Positions 12,066-23,788 of a DNA stretch of 64,000 nt are shown in pieces. The translations under genes were made by a program, and so were the position numbers. Within the stretch, counting starts at the first letter, position 1. Every line of letters starts with the position of its first letter. A model generated the notes under the pieces. That model ran no database searches. It was given only the letters and a program-made list of their open reading frames with translations, and had not been told where the DNA came from. Source of the stretch: Dryobates pubescens (taxonomy: Eukaryota > Chordata > Aves > Piciformes > Picidae); assembly GCF_014839835.1 (NCBI RefSeq), contig NC_071634.1, positions 15,916,453 to 15,980,452 on the forward strand, read 5' to 3'.

Positions 12066-12959
12066 AAGTGGTTGCAAGTGGAGGTCTGTGGTGCTGGGGT
12101 GGGCATTTCTGTCGGGTCCCAGCGGATCAGCTCTTGGCTCAGACCTCTCTGAGTGTTTGCAAGTTTGCTGATTTGTGGTAGTGGCTGGTGCAGGGGTTGG
12201 GGACAGGGCTGGGAGCAGAGCTGCTGGCAGAGAGCAGCCAACAGTGACTGAGCAAAGAAATCTCTCTCCCAGGATTTCTATGCAGAGAGGTGTCAAACAG
12301 AAAGCTCTGGAGGGGCACACCATGCTGAGGTGGCCGTTGGTGGGTGCTGTGCCCAGCCTTGCTGCCCGCAGCAGGAACAGATACCCGAGGCTGGAGAAGG
12401 GCTCTCTGGAACCTGAGCATCAGAGGAGGGCTCACAAGAACTGCAGGAATGCCCCAGGGCTTGGTGTGTTTTGAAGGAATTAGCACTATTTGGGTAAGCT
12501 GGAGAAGAGGAGAACTTGATTACAGGCTTTGCAAACCCAGAGGAGGAAGATGCTGGAGCATCACTTGGTGCTCCAGGCAAAGGCAGAGTGTGGTCCAGCA
12601 CAGGGTGCTGGAGTTCACTGGAAACACAGTGCTGGAGGGTCACCTTGCTGCCCATGTGGCACCTGTCTGTCTGTCCTGCCACACAGCACAGGCAGCTCTC
12701 TTTCCAGGAAGCAGCCCCAAAGTACCTGTCCTTCATCCCTGAAGGTGTGTTTGGGTCAGGGTGACATCACCCCCAGTCCTTCTCTGGAGTGTGCTCATCA
12801 CCAGCCACAGCCACCTCAGCCTCTGCTCCTGTCCCATGGTGACTCCCCTGTCCTGGAGCTGACACATCAAGCCCAAGGGAAAGGCAGGAGGAGGGTGTGG
12901 GTTTCATGATGCCTGGAAATTTCCTCCTTATCCCCTTTTTCATCCCAGTTCCTGAGGGA

Positions 12960-13060
12960 ATTTGGGTTGTTTAGGCCTGGAGAAAAGGAAGCTGAGAGGA
13001 GACCTTCTGGCTCTCTACAGCTCCCTGAAAGGAGCTTGGAGCCAGGTGGGGGTCAGTCCC
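12960..13060 (+). mobile_element. CR1 LINE internal scrap
   Basis: GGCCTGGAGAAAAGGAAGCT and CTCTACAGCTCCCTGAAAGG match the sense ORF2 region coding SLEKRRL...LYNSLKGG in other copies here. About 100 bases remain. Confidence 0.8.
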
Positions 13061-13749
13061 TTTCCTATATCCTTGTGGGGTCTCCCCTCCAGCTCCTGGC
13101 TCAGCCATCCGTCCCCTGCCCCCTTGGCTGGTGCGGCCCCATGGTGACACTTCCCAACAGCAGCTCTGCTGTTCTGGGGTGGCCTTTCCTGGCCAACCTG
13201 ATGGCAAGGGCAGTCCCTGGCACGTGCCCAGGCACAAGTGGCCTCACGGCCGGGAAGTGCTGCTTCACCAGACGTGCCCCTGGCTGTGCTGCTGGGGCCG
13301 TGCTGGAGCTCAGCCCTGGAGCTCAGCACTGGAGCTCGGCACTGGAGCATGACTCACGTGTGACTCAGGCAGGAGATGCACACGAGGTTGCCTTTGGTAT
13401 CATCTCCCTCCTAGCCTTTGTTCCCAGGCTGTGTGACTCAGTGCCAGAGAAAGCAGGAGTAGAAAGAGCTGCTGGGCTCTGCTGGGCTGGGTGAGGAGAT
13501 GCTGGGTGCTGTGGCATGGACTCGTGTGTGTGGTGTGGGTGAAGGGGAGGTTTCCTTTGGCTGTGCCTCACTCCCACCCACCTACCACTCCCCCTCCCAC
13601 ACGCCAGCTCTGCTGGGCTCCAGAAACGGTGTCTGGCAGCTTCTCTGGTGCCATTTCTCATTTCCATGCTGCAGCTGCATCCTCTGCATTCAGCCTGGGG
13701 TCTGAGCACCTCAGCCCAGGCTGCTCCAGCAGCTCTGCTGCCAGGAAGG

Positions 13750-14076
13750 TCTGCTGGGTTCAGCTTTGGGCCACTCACTCCAAGAGGGACATTGAAGTGC
13801 TGGAGCATGCCAAACAAGGGCAGCAAAGGTGGTGAAGGGTCTAGAGCACAAGCCTTGTGAGGAGCAGCTGAGGGAACTGGGGCTGTTCAGCCTGAAGAAA
13901 AGGCTCAGGGGAGATCTTCTCACTCTCTACAACTCCCTGAAAGGAGGTTGGAACCAGGTGGGGGTTGGTGTTCTGAGGGATGTGGTTGAGTGGTGACCTA
14001 GCAGTGCTGGGTAAAAGGGTTGGACCCCATGATCTTAAAGGTCTTTTCCAGTCAAAATGATTCTATGATTCCATGG
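13750..14076 (+). mobile_element. CR1 LINE 3' fragment with internal deletion
   Basis: Sense orientation from the region GGGCCACTCACTCCAAGAGG through AGGCTCAGGGGAGATCTTCT, then a jump to the 3' end GGGTTGGACCCCATGATCTT and ATTCTATGATTCCATG. The stretch coding the last part of ORF2 is missing. Confidence 0.9.
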
Positions 14077-14800
14077 TGGCAGAGGCTGCTCTGGGTATGG
14101 CACATCCCAGGGGGAATGTGTGGAGCACTCGCTGCGCCTCTCTCTGTGTACCCCTGCTGCCCACTGCTGTCACTGGCTGCTTTGAACCCCCAACAAAGCA
14201 CCTCTGAGTTTCTCCTCTCGCAGGCAGCCTGGCAGAGGCTGGCATATTTGAGCTGCTAACACTTTTGTCCCTGTAATTATCCAGTGCATCCTGCAGCCAG
14301 AGAGGCCTTGAAGTGGGGAGGGGATTTCCAGCCCCCACAGCCCTGAGCAGCCCTGGGCACAGGGAGCCTCTGTCAAGTACAGCTCCTGCCCCTCCACTCC
14401 CCCACCCCCTGAGATGCCTGCTGGCAGGTGATATGTGCCTCTCAGCACCCCTACCCAGCCAAGAGGTTTTGGAGACACGGCCAAATAGTCCCAGATTTTC
14501 CACCATCCCTGAGCAGGGCTGCAGGAGGAATTCTCAGTGCTCCTGGGTAACCTGGTTGCTGCTGGAGGAACAAGTGAGCAGCCCACGCAGCAATGGGCAC
14601 TGATTGCAGCCTGGAAGCACTGAGTCTGCAGCCAGCCCTCGGAGAGCCCCGAGGCAGAGGAGGGCTCAAGGCTACTCTCACTGAGAGCTTGTGGGCACCT
14701 GGGACGGGGTGAGCAGGGGAACAGCTGCTGGCCCCCTCCTCATGTCGAACAGAAGTGCACAGGTGGGAGAGGATGTAAGAAAAATATTGTCTCCGTGGAA

Positions 14801-14806
14801 TTTATT
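14801..14806 (-). terminator. Polyadenylation signal AATAAA for INSYN2-like gene
   Basis: TTTATT on the plus strand, so AATAAA on the transcribed strand, about 195 bases after the stop codon of the INSYN2-like gene. A short 3' UTR is implied. Confidence 0.5.
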
Positions 14807-14999
14807 GAATTCTGAGCGAGTACAGCAGTCGTTGCCCTCGCCGCAGGTACACAGGGCTGTGGGGACCTCAAACTGAGCGGTCCGAAGTAGAAAAGCTGGT
14901 GCTACCCAAACCCTACCGTCGGAGGGAGGGAGAGGAGGAAGGAGACGTGGGCAGAGGGTCAGTGCTGGGACGGTGCCCCCGTGCTCCCGGCCCGCTGGC

Positions 15000-17900
15000 T
15001 CACAGGAACCAGAAGCATTTGCGCCTGGATTTCTTGGCGTCCAGCTTTGCCGGCAGCTTCGTCACCGGCGACGGCTCCTGCCTGGGCGATGAGATGGCTC
15101 CTGGCGCTGCCGCTGCCACCGCTGCTGGGGAGCCTGTGGCCGTGTCGCCCTCGATATGGCTCAGCACCTGCTGGAAGCGTCCCTCCTGCTGCCGGAAATC
15201 GTGCTCCACGCTGCGGAGAGCGGGCAAAGGGCTCGGTGTTAGAGGGCATTGCCCACTGCGCCCGCCTCCGCCTCTGTGCCCCACAGCGCGCTCCTGGGCA
15301 GCTCAGCTTCCTCCACATCCCCAGGGAGCTTCGGTCTCCTGTAAATCCCCAGAACACATCCCCAGGGAGGTTGCCCCCTTCCCTGGTAACTCCAGGACAC
15401 ACCCCCAGGGAGCTCACATCCATCATATCCCCAGGGCATCCTCAACAAGGTAAGCACAAAGGCTGTGGACCTGCTGGGTACCCTGTAGTCACCAGCCACG
15501 AGAAGCACGAGTCCCCTGATGACATTTCTTCACCACAGGACCACCAAGTGCTCTCCCAAATAGGACAGTTTCTAGTGGTGCTGCTCTGTCCCCCTGGGCT
15601 TGCAGGGTCCCTCCCGGCCACAGCAACAGCTGCAAAGACTTTGCCCATGACTGGGAGCTAGCACTGATGCGGGGGGACGAGATGAGGGTCTTTTGGGTCC
15701 CGGTTAGCAATGAGACCCCAGGGAGTGGCTGTGCATCCCTTTGGATCCCACAGCAGTGGGAGAAACGTGCAGGGGTTGTGCTGCTGCCTGTCACCCCCCT
15801 GGTGAGGTGAGCAGTCAGTGTGCCGTGGGTCTGGGGAGGTAAGGGGGGAGCTGTTCCCAGACCTCGGATTTCCTGCAAGTGCCAGAGCCCTTGGGTGACC
15901 CTGCAGCACTGCACAGCACACAGCCATGTGCTGTGATGCTTCCTCATGTGGAAAGCAATCCATCCCCTCACACCAGCCATGTCCCCTCGGATCAGCCAGG
16001 TGCTCTGTGTGTGTGCCAGGACCACGCATCCCATTGGATCAGGGAGGTGCTGTGTGTGTGACCCTGGACCACACATCCCATTGGATCAGGGAGCTGCTGC
16101 CATGTGTGCCGGGGCCATGCACACAGCACAGCTGCCCTGCACACGGGGAGCTCCTTGTGAGCCCCCATTCATCATGCTGACACTTCCTGTCACCTCCTAT
16201 CACCTCCTGTCACCTCTCCCTCTGAGGACACCGATTGTCCTCAGCTATTTCTAGGAGAATGGGTGAGCAGCAGCAGCCAGCCGTGTAGTGGAGACTGTGA
16301 CTGCACAGCACAGGCACAGCTGAAGGGCTCAGGGACACTTCATGTGTGGCCCTGGGACACAGGCAGCTCTGTTCCCTGCTGTGGGCCATCCCTGGGGCTG
16401 GTGCCAGGAGTTCTGTTCCAGTCTTTGCATCCTGTGCTACCCCTGTTCCCCACATCCCACCGGAGCTGCTTCCTATCTTGTGTACAGCACCGGAGCCCAG
16501 AGCAAGTCCCCGATGGTTACTGGGAGCTACCTCCCCAAGATGTGGCATCTTTCCCCACCTCAATGCCACGTGGAGATGGACTCATCAGACCCAATTAGCA
16601 CTGACAGCCCCAGTGAGCCACAGCAGGGGACCTGCTGGTGTAGATAAGTGGGGAGCAAGGGGGACAGAAGCATCAGATGTTCCTGCCTGCACTGGGAGGG
16701 CATGAGCCCCCTCTCCCTGAAGATCCAGTGGGCTCTGAAGTGAGAAGGCAGCACGACAAACGGCTTCCATGCCCTCACCTCCATCTGATGCTGGGGAAGC
16801 AGAGCCAAGGTCCCACGGTGCCAGCACCTGGCAAGGGGCAGGAAACCCCTGTGTTGCCAGCAGCCCATTGGCAGCATCAGTGCAAAGCTGGCATAGAGAC
16901 AAGCCTGGACTTGGAGTGAACAAACAGGACCACCCAGCAGTCACCAGTGAGGCTTTCCCCAGTAAGTGGCTTTTAGGGAAGATAAATGCTCTGCCATCAA
17001 GATGGAGCAGCTCTCCCTCCAGCTGCAGCCAGGATCCACGTCCATGAAAACCATCCCACCACCTCCTGGGAGCAGGAGCTGCTCCCTGCCTAGATAAAGG
17101 GACCAGATTCAGGCCAAGTAACACCACGCTGGAAATGTGCCAGTGCCAGAGCTGGCTCTTACCTGTAGATGATGCAGGCACAGTCCCGGCAGGTCCCGCA
17201 GTTGGCAATGTCTTGCCCGGTCCGGTACGAGTGTCTCCTGTGGCAGAGAAGTGCTGTGAGCTTGGAGACCTGGCTTGGGGCTGTGCTGTGAGCCTGGAGA
17301 CCCAGCTTAGGGCTGCCTGTGCCCCACCAGCTCCTCCTATACCCCTCAAATGCCATTTGAACTCATACTCCAGCAGCCAGGACCTGGGACTTGCCTCTTT
17401 GGGACCCATCTCCTCTCCTCCCTGCCATCCAATCCTCTCTTTCCTGGGATCCAGCTCCTCTCCTCCTTCACATCCATCCCATCTCCTCCCTGGTCCCAGC
17501 TCCTCTCCCCTATGATGCCTGCTTGATGCCAGGCCAAGCGTGGTGCCTCTTAGCTGCAGATTCCTCAGATGGGTGCAAACCAGAGACAGGCAAGGCAGGA
17601 GCCCCAAATCCTTTGTGCTGTGTCAGCCTCATTTCATCTCCACCCCAGAGCGATACCCCATGCCCACAGCCGCCCCTCGTCGTGGTGTATTTCCCCACAC
17701 ATGGTGCCACAGAGGGAGCAGGACCGTGGGCAGCATGAGGTGGCAAGACAGATGGGCACAAGGAGATGCTCCAGACTAATGATCAGCCTATGCCAGACTT
17801 GGGATTTATCTCTTTTTGAAGCTTTGGCACAGAACATCCTCCTCCTCCTGCAGAAAGGTGCACTGGACTCTGGTGAGAGCCAAAGCGCAGTCTCCTCCCC

Positions 17901-20900
17901 ACTCTCCGTGGAAGGTCTCTGCACCCTGAGTGTTTCTGCTGCTGGTGCATGCCCAGGCCAGCTGCAGTGTGCAGGGGGCACACACCATGCTGCCAGTGCC
18001 AGCTGCTTGCCCTGCTACCTTCTGCCCAGAGCTCTCTGGGATGCCTGCTCCCCAGGACTGGCTCTGAGCTCTGGTCCCACCACACAGACTGAATGTCTTG
18101 TGTCCCTGGTGTGCCTGCTGCCTGCCAGCAGCACATCACACTTGTTGATGCCCTGTGAGCATAGGGTGTCCGTGGCTGCAGCACCCCAGTGTCACAGGAG
18201 ATGGGCAGCCACGGGGTGCCAGGGACCAGCAGTGAACATCTTGCCTGGGCACAGTAGCAGCCTGGTACTCCCCTGAGCTTGGCCTCCACATGCCACCACT
18301 AGCCCCAGTTTCAGCTGCTGGAGGGGAGCCACCATCTCCCTAGAATATGGTCCCCAATGTTTCTCCTTGCTGAGCAGCTTCTTCTTGTGTGCCTTTGGCT
18401 TTGCAGTCCCCCAAGCTCCCAGGGTGCCAAGACTGTGCCAGGGCTGTGCCAGGAAGCTGTTTGCAGACTCCTAGCACTGCTGGTGGATGCTCTCCACTGG
18501 TGCCCTGACTCCAGTCACCACAAGAGGTGTAAGAAAAGAGCCTTGAGCAATGCTTTTGGTCACCCTTGGAGCCCAGCTCCACATCTCCATCCCCTCCTTA
18601 AGCAGAGCAGGTGGCAGCTTTTGGGGGACAGCTGAGAGGACATCCCCATGTCCCACATAACAGTCACATTTTCCTGCTGAAATCCTCCTCCTGCTATTGA
18701 CCTTGATCACAATTGTTCTCAGCCCTCGGAAAGTAGGTCTTTTAATGCACCAAATTCTGCCTTACAATTGGGATTATACTGTTGGCACATAAATGAGATC
18801 ATGATGCCTTTTATATAGCCATAAAGCACACAGATGTGTGTGTGTGTGGTGGGGGTGTGTGTGGATCCAGCTGGGAACAACCTGTGCCTCTCCGCTGGGA
18901 TGAGAGCTCACTCAGGACAGGTGTGAGGTGGTGGTGGACACCTGGACCCTGTGAGGACACAGGACATAGAATCATAGAATTGTCAGGGCTGGAAGGGACC
19001 TCAGGGACTACCCAGTCCCAACCCCCCTGCCATGGGCAGGGACACCTCACACTGCAGCAGGCTGCTCAGAGCCACATCCAGCCTGGCCTTAAAAGCCTCC
19101 AGGGATGAGGCTTCCACCACCTCCCTGGGCAACCTGTGCCAGTGTCTCACCACCCTCATGGGGAACAACTTCTTCCTAACATCTAATCTGAATCTCCCCA
19201 CTTCTACTTTTGTTCCATTCTCCCCAGTCCTATCCCTACCTGACACCCTAAAAAATCCCTCCCCAGCTTTATTGTAGCTCCCTTCAGATACTGGAAGGCC
19301 ACAAGAAAGTCTCCCTGGAGCCTTCTCTTCTCCAGACTGAACAGCCCCAACTCTCCCAGTCTGTCTCCACAGGAGGGGTGCTCCAGCCCTCTGCTCATCC
19401 TCCTGACATCCTAAGGATGGGTATGAAAGCAGGTGTGAGGAATGGGGAGGTTGTCCCTGGGCGATCTGCCATGGCTGGGCTGAACCTGCACTCAGGACAT
19501 GACCTCCCAAGCCTCAGCTCCGGGTGACTGGTGGGCATGTTGGCTGTGCCAGCACCGGGCGGGGGACCCAGCTCTCCTTATCCCCCTGACCTGCAGCCCC
19601 TATTTCCTTTTTTCACCTTTTCCCTGGGCACGGGGAGGGCACTGCAAGCACAACGAGGTATGGTGGGCAAGATATCACACCAAGACACAGTGCCATGGAT
19701 GGCAGCTCTGAGCTCCTCAGGGGGAAACACATCTGGGAGGCAGCAGCACCCAAATCTCTGGCACAGACCCCCATCCTCCACCCATGTCCCCCTCCCCTGC
19801 TGGCTCATCGGCTCCCCAGCTGCCCGCTCACCCGTCCCGCTGGGCCTCCTTCTTCTCCAGGTCCTGGATGACGTCCAGCAGCACCCGGATGGTTTGTTGG
19901 CTGGTCTCCAGCACCCCTTCCAGGGACTGCAGCTGGGATTGCAGGTCCCCCTGCTCCCCAGGCCCCCGTGGGCCCTCTCCCTGAGATGTCCGGGTGTCCT
20001 CGTCCCCTGCTGGTGGTCCCACTGGCCCCTTGGTCACCACCACCAGCTGCAGGAGGTCCTGGACGTGGCGCAGTGTCTCTGACTGTTCAGCAGTGAGGCA
20101 GGTCTGCCCGTGTTGAGGGACCTCCAGTGCCTGGCCAGATGGCTGCATGCCCATGCTGGAGCACTGTGGGGTTGGGTGCAGCAGCTCCCTGGGCCCATCT
20201 GGTCCTGCCCGGTTGTGCCCAGGCTCGGTGGTGTGTAGCCGGCTGCAGATGCCGTGGGGGTCCGGACGGCCGAGTGCAGCTGGTGTCTTCTCTGGTGCTG
20301 AGGTGGCAGAGCCATGCCAGTTTGGCAACGGCAGGACAGAGTTTGTCGAGGTGCAGCAGGGCCCCCCCCATGGCGAGTGGCAGAGCTGGTGCTGGGGTGG
20401 CAGGGGGTCCCGCGGGGGGTCCCGCAGGGGGTTGCCCTGAGCTGGCTGGCAGAGGCCGTGGGTGTCCGTGGGAGGGGTGCTCTGCTGGCAGCGTAGTGAG
20501 GGCTGGGCTGGTGGGTGCCCACGAAGCAAGCTCCGCTCTGAGTCGCTCCGGCCGAGCCCCCGCGGCTCCGCGGATGGCCAGGGCTGACTGCAGGGCACGG
20601 AGGCCGGGCGAGGGGGAGTCCCGCGGCTGCCTCCACGATTCCCACGGAGCTGGGTGCAGGTTGGGAGTGGCGGGCAGGGTTCGGGGGCACAGCTCTGCAC
20701 CGCGGAAGGGCAGCGGGCAGCAGGGCACCCAGCCGTGCCCGGATAGGGGGGACAGGGATCCCTGGGCGGTGGTGGTGGTGGTGGGCCACGACATACCGTG
20801 GCATGCTGGGTGAGGACTGTGGCATGATCGCGCGTAGGGAGGCTGCCGGACACCCGCGGGGACGCAGCCCGGCTGGCACCTGGGCACCGGGCACTCCCGG

Positions 20901-21354
20901 CGGCGGCAGCAGCGGCCAGTACAGTGTCGCCCGTCACATCGCAGACGCTCTTGCTGCGGGGCTGGGAGGCCGGGAAGGGCTTCTGGAGGCTGGGGGAGGT
21001 CTGGATGGCGGTGCTCATGCACGCCCTGCGGGGCATGGGCAGCGTCAGCGAGCCCGGCTGCGCCTGGGGCCAGCTGCGGCGGGAGGCACGGAGAGCCGCC
21101 GGCTCAGGGGCGTCCCTGGGGGGCGGCGAGGCACGGGGGGTGTTGGGGCCCGGGGGGGGGCTGGCCGCCCGCCCCACGCCGCCCTCCACCAGGTCTTTAA
21201 AGCGGACCTGCTGCGTGCGGTTGCGCCGGCGCTTGAGGCGGGTCTCGATGTCGGGCGAGTCGCGGTTGAGCAGCACCGAGCGCACCGTCATGGCTTTCTC
21301 CTGGCTGCCCTCGCCGCCCGCGGCCGGGCCGGGCACGGGCTCCCGGCTGACCAT
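15000..21354 (-). CDS. INSYN2 (FAM196) family inhibitory-synapse scaffold protein, complete, three coding exons
   Basis: Family members INSYN2A and INSYN2B are scaffold components of inhibitory postsynapses; this copy's role is inferred from them. Exon 1 is 21354-19832 (507 codons plus two bases, donor GTGAGC), exon 2 is 17237-17163 (acceptor CTGCCACAG, donor GTAAGA), exon 3 is 15210-15000 ending TGA; phases agree and give about 602 residues. Family marks: N-terminal MTVRSVLLNRD (22-32), RTQQVRFKDL, STAIQTSPSLQKPFP; a coiled-coil of about 40 residues ending VIQDLEKKEAQRDG at the exon 1/2 join; SYRTGQDIANCGTCRDCACI and IYSVEHDFRQQEGRF across exons 2-3; basic C-terminus KKSRRKCFWFL. The middle (about 60-450) is Pro/Ala/Arg-rich and low complexity. 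From recalled sequences it is closer to INSYN2B than INSYN2A, but it may be a third paralogue. Start at MVSREP; MTVRSV (21291) is an alternative. Human INSYN2A/B lie inside DOCK1/DOCK2; no DOCK exon is visible here. Confidence 0.88.
15320..15445. repeat. Degenerate CCCCAGGGAG tandem repeat
   Basis: Four or so imperfect units, each with ATCCCCAGGGAGCT or similar and an AACACAT/GGACACA linker, in INSYN2-like intron 2 just beyond exon 3. Confidence 0.55.
15985..16110. repeat. Imperfect ~55-60-base tandem duplication
   Basis: Repeated block with ATCCCATTGGATCAGGGAG, flanked by TGTGTGTGTG and CCAGGACCACGCATCC / TGGACCACACATCC. Two good copies and a partial one, in INSYN2-like intron 2. Confidence 0.65.
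17375..17515. repeat. Pyrimidine-rich CTCCTCTCCTCC tandem repeat
   Basis: Imperfect units of about 45-50 bases built on CCAGCTCCTCTCCTCC on the plus strand, in INSYN2-like intron 1. On the transcribed strand the tract is purine-rich. Confidence 0.55.
18690..18835. other. AT-rich island in INSYN2-like intron 1
   Basis: Contains GACCTTGATCACAATTG, TTACAATTGGGATTATACTG, CATAAATGAGATCATGATGCC and TTTATATAGCCATAAAG, standing out from the GC-rich intron. No coding or repeat signature; possibly regulatory. Confidence 0.25.
18836..18864. repeat. (TG)n-rich simple repeat
   Basis: Runs of TG interrupted by GGTGGGGG. Confidence 0.8.
18965..19410 (-). mobile_element. CR1 LINE 3' fragment, young subfamily
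   Basis: Plus strand opens CATAGAATCATAGAATTGTC; the minus strand keeps [20 protein letters not shown] and [20 protein letters not shown]. Same subgroup as the copy at 10984 (both have CACTGCAGCAGGCTGCTCAG). It sits in INSYN2-like intron 1 in the gene's own orientation. Confidence 0.95.
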
Positions 21355-21870
21355 GGCTCAGGGTCCCGGGGCCGCTGCGGCGGGGCGCGGGCGGCCGAGC
21401 AGCGGTGGCCGGAGCCCTGAGCTGCAGCCGTCCCCGGAGCTCCCCGGGGCAGCGGGTGGCCTCATCCCGCGCCGCCACCGCCGAGAGGGGATGCTGGGCG
21501 GGAGGCGAGCGAGAGGCTCACCGGGCATGTCGCCTCGCCGCCCCGGCCCTACAGCCCCTGCTCGCCTCCCTGCCCGCCCGCCGGAGCCGGCAGCCCATCG
21601 TCCCGCTGCCGTCAGCACTGCCAGCGGCGGGCTGCCCGTTGTGCCGGCTGCCGGCTGTGCCTGCCCATGGCTCCTGGGCTCCGGGACCTGCGGGAGCAGA
21701 GAGAGGTGGGTCAGCCTCGGTCCCACGGTCCCCCGAGGACTGAGCGTCCCCCGCGTGTGGCGGTGCCTGCGGAGCCGCTGTCCCCTGCGCGCTCCCCGCC
21801 ATCAGCAAACGCGAAGAGACAGGCTTTGATCTGCGGCGCTGCCTCCTCAGCACAAAGCGAGGAGGGAAGA
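20400..21870. promoter_or_regulatory. CpG island over INSYN2-like exon 1 and 5' flank
   Basis: Very CpG-rich by eye, covering the N-terminal half of the first coding exon and about 500 bases upstream. Likely promoter or first-exon region; any non-coding 5' exon was not identified. Confidence 0.55.
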
Positions 21871-22079
21871 AAGAAACCCCTTTAGCATAAACACGTTATG
21901 AGTTCACAGCTCAAATCAAGCAGAAGCGGCCGTTAAAAATAGCTCCTGCTCGCTGGGGCTGGTGCCTTGTGTGCGGGGCGCTGGCGGCAGGAGGGCAGGC
22001 GTGGGGCAGGCACAGGGAGCTGCAGTGTGAGGGCAAGGGGTAGAGCTGGGCTGGGCAGCAGGGGCTCCTGCCTGGGATG

Positions 22080-22400
22080 GACGGACACAGGGCACCAGCT
22101 GCACATGGGGCACCGACTCTGTGTGGGGTGAGACAAGGTGTGGGGCACCCAACCTGTGTGGGGCATGGTTGGAATAGACATGGAACTCACCCCATCTGTG
22201 TGACAGGGTCGGACTGGGCATAGGAAACCTGTCAGGCACGATGCATGGCTGGACTGGGCACAGAGCACTTGCCATGTGTGGGGCACAGCTGGTCTGAGCA
22301 CAGGGCAAGGCCACACTGGACATGGACCTGTCATGTGTGGGTTGTGGCCATAGCAGACACAGGGGACCCATCATATGTGGGGTGTGGCTGGATTGGTAAC
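22080..22400. repeat. Degenerate TGTGTGGGGCAC tandem repeat
   Basis: About eight to ten irregularly spaced copies of TGTGTGGGG(C/T)(A/G) separated by 25-45 bases, with recurring GGCTGGACTGGGCACAG-like linkers. Highly decayed. Confidence 0.5.
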
Positions 22401-23265
22401 ATGCAGTGCCAGGGTCAGGGCAGGAGAGATTGACATGCCAGCCCCAGATGGCAGCAGCACAGCTGCACTTGGCAGTTTGATCTCCCAGCATTCAAACGCT
22501 ACAAACACCCAGAGGTACCTGTGGCATGGGCAAAGAGTGGATCAGTGTGGGTTCCCCAAAGGCACAGACTCACCCCCTCACCCCTTGACAAGTCCTGCAT
22601 CCCACATCCCTGTGCCCCCTGCCCCAGACCACAGCCCACTGCTCTGCCAGGGCCCCCCACACCCTCTTTGGCACATTGAGATGGGAGCTCTGCAGTCCCC
22701 CTGCTCTCACTGCAGATGAACACATGGCCCCAGCCAGTCCCCCCTGCCCCACTTATTGTCTTGACTTGTTCCTGCTGAACCAAAGCTGCTGACTCAGCAC
22801 AGTGGCCTGGAGTCACCATGTGCTGGTATAGTGACCAAACTTCCCAAGTGCCAAGCGTGCTGGTGCCTGGTGCCTCTCCAGATGGCCCCAGCAGAGCAGG
22901 GGGCTCCTGCAGCCCTTCAGCCCCTGCCCAGGCCCCCTGTGTTCATCGGGATGCTGCTCCACACCCTACCCAGCCGCCTGGCACTTCTCTTCCTGAGCTT
23001 GGAGCTGTGCCCAGACACTGGGAGATGTTTGTAAGGCAAGACGCAACCAAGATGCAGCGAAGGGATGGGGCACCTTGTTAGTATGGGCAGCAACAGGCTG
23101 AGGAGAGAGCTGGTTTGGGGACAGAGCCAACATTGCGTGCCCTTGCGCTCGCTGCAGCCCCATGTTCACACCTGCCAGTCTGCACCTGACACGGGGCAGG
23201 GGCTGTGCCAGCACCAATGTGGCATTCCAGAGCCTACTGGGACAGATGGGGGCTGTGGAGCCCCC

Positions 23266-23788
23266 ACCTTGAATACTGGGTTCAGTTATGGAGCCCTCAC
23301 TGCAAGAAGGACATTGAGGTGCTGGAGTGGGTCCAAAGAATGACAATGAAGCTGGTGAAGTGTCTAGAGCACCAGTACTGTGAAAAGCAGCTGAGGGAAC
23401 TGGGGGTGTTCAAGTCTGGAGAAAAGGAGGCTGAGGGGAGATCTTCTGGCTCTACAACTCCCTGAAAGGAGATTTGAGCCTGGTCAGTGCTGGCCTCTCT
23501 TACCAAGAAACAAGTGATGGGACAAGAGGAAATAGCCTCAAGTTGCACCAAGAGGAAGTTTAGGCTGGACACAAGGAACAATTTCTTCCTCAAAAGAGTT
23601 GTCAAGCCCTGGCCCAGGCTGCCAGGGCAGTGGGTCCTGGGTGTCCCCATCTCTGCAGGGGTTTCAAAGCTGTGTAGATGTGGTGTTGAGGGACATGGTT
23701 TAGTGGAGAACTGGCAGTGTTGGGTTAAGGGTTGGACTTGATGATCTTTAAGGTCTTTCCAACCAAAACAATTCTGTGATTCCATGCT
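23266..23788 (+). mobile_element. CR1 LINE 3' fragment
   Basis: Sense copy from TACTGGGTTCAGTTATGGAG (coding [17 protein letters not shown]-like) through FRLDTRNNFFLKRVVKPWPR to the tail GGACTTGATGATCTTTAAGG, AATTCTGTGATTCCATG. Coding broken throughout. Confidence 0.92.

Larger units (their letters stand above)
4221..14790. other. Gene-free interval between DQX1 and INSYN2-like gene
   Basis: I see no supported exon here. The many short open frames are what GC-rich DNA gives by chance: no family resemblance, no paired splice sites. The interval holds CR1 fragments (about 7.77, 8.96, 10.98, 12.96 and 13.75 kb) and three AT-rich islands at about 6.25, 10.03 and 11.65 kb that stand out from their GC-rich surroundings; these have their own entries. 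Confidence 0.6.

Noticed and set aside
16585-17607. 340-codon minus-strand frame spanning INSYN2-like exon 2 region
   Set aside because: It reads another frame through intron and exon 2; the supported frame is the splice-bounded 75-base exon.
20087-21022. His- and Pro-rich frames overlapping INSYN2-like exon 1
   Set aside because: Alternative frames of a GC-rich coding exon; the true frame carries the conserved family blocks and joins exons 2 and 3 in phase.
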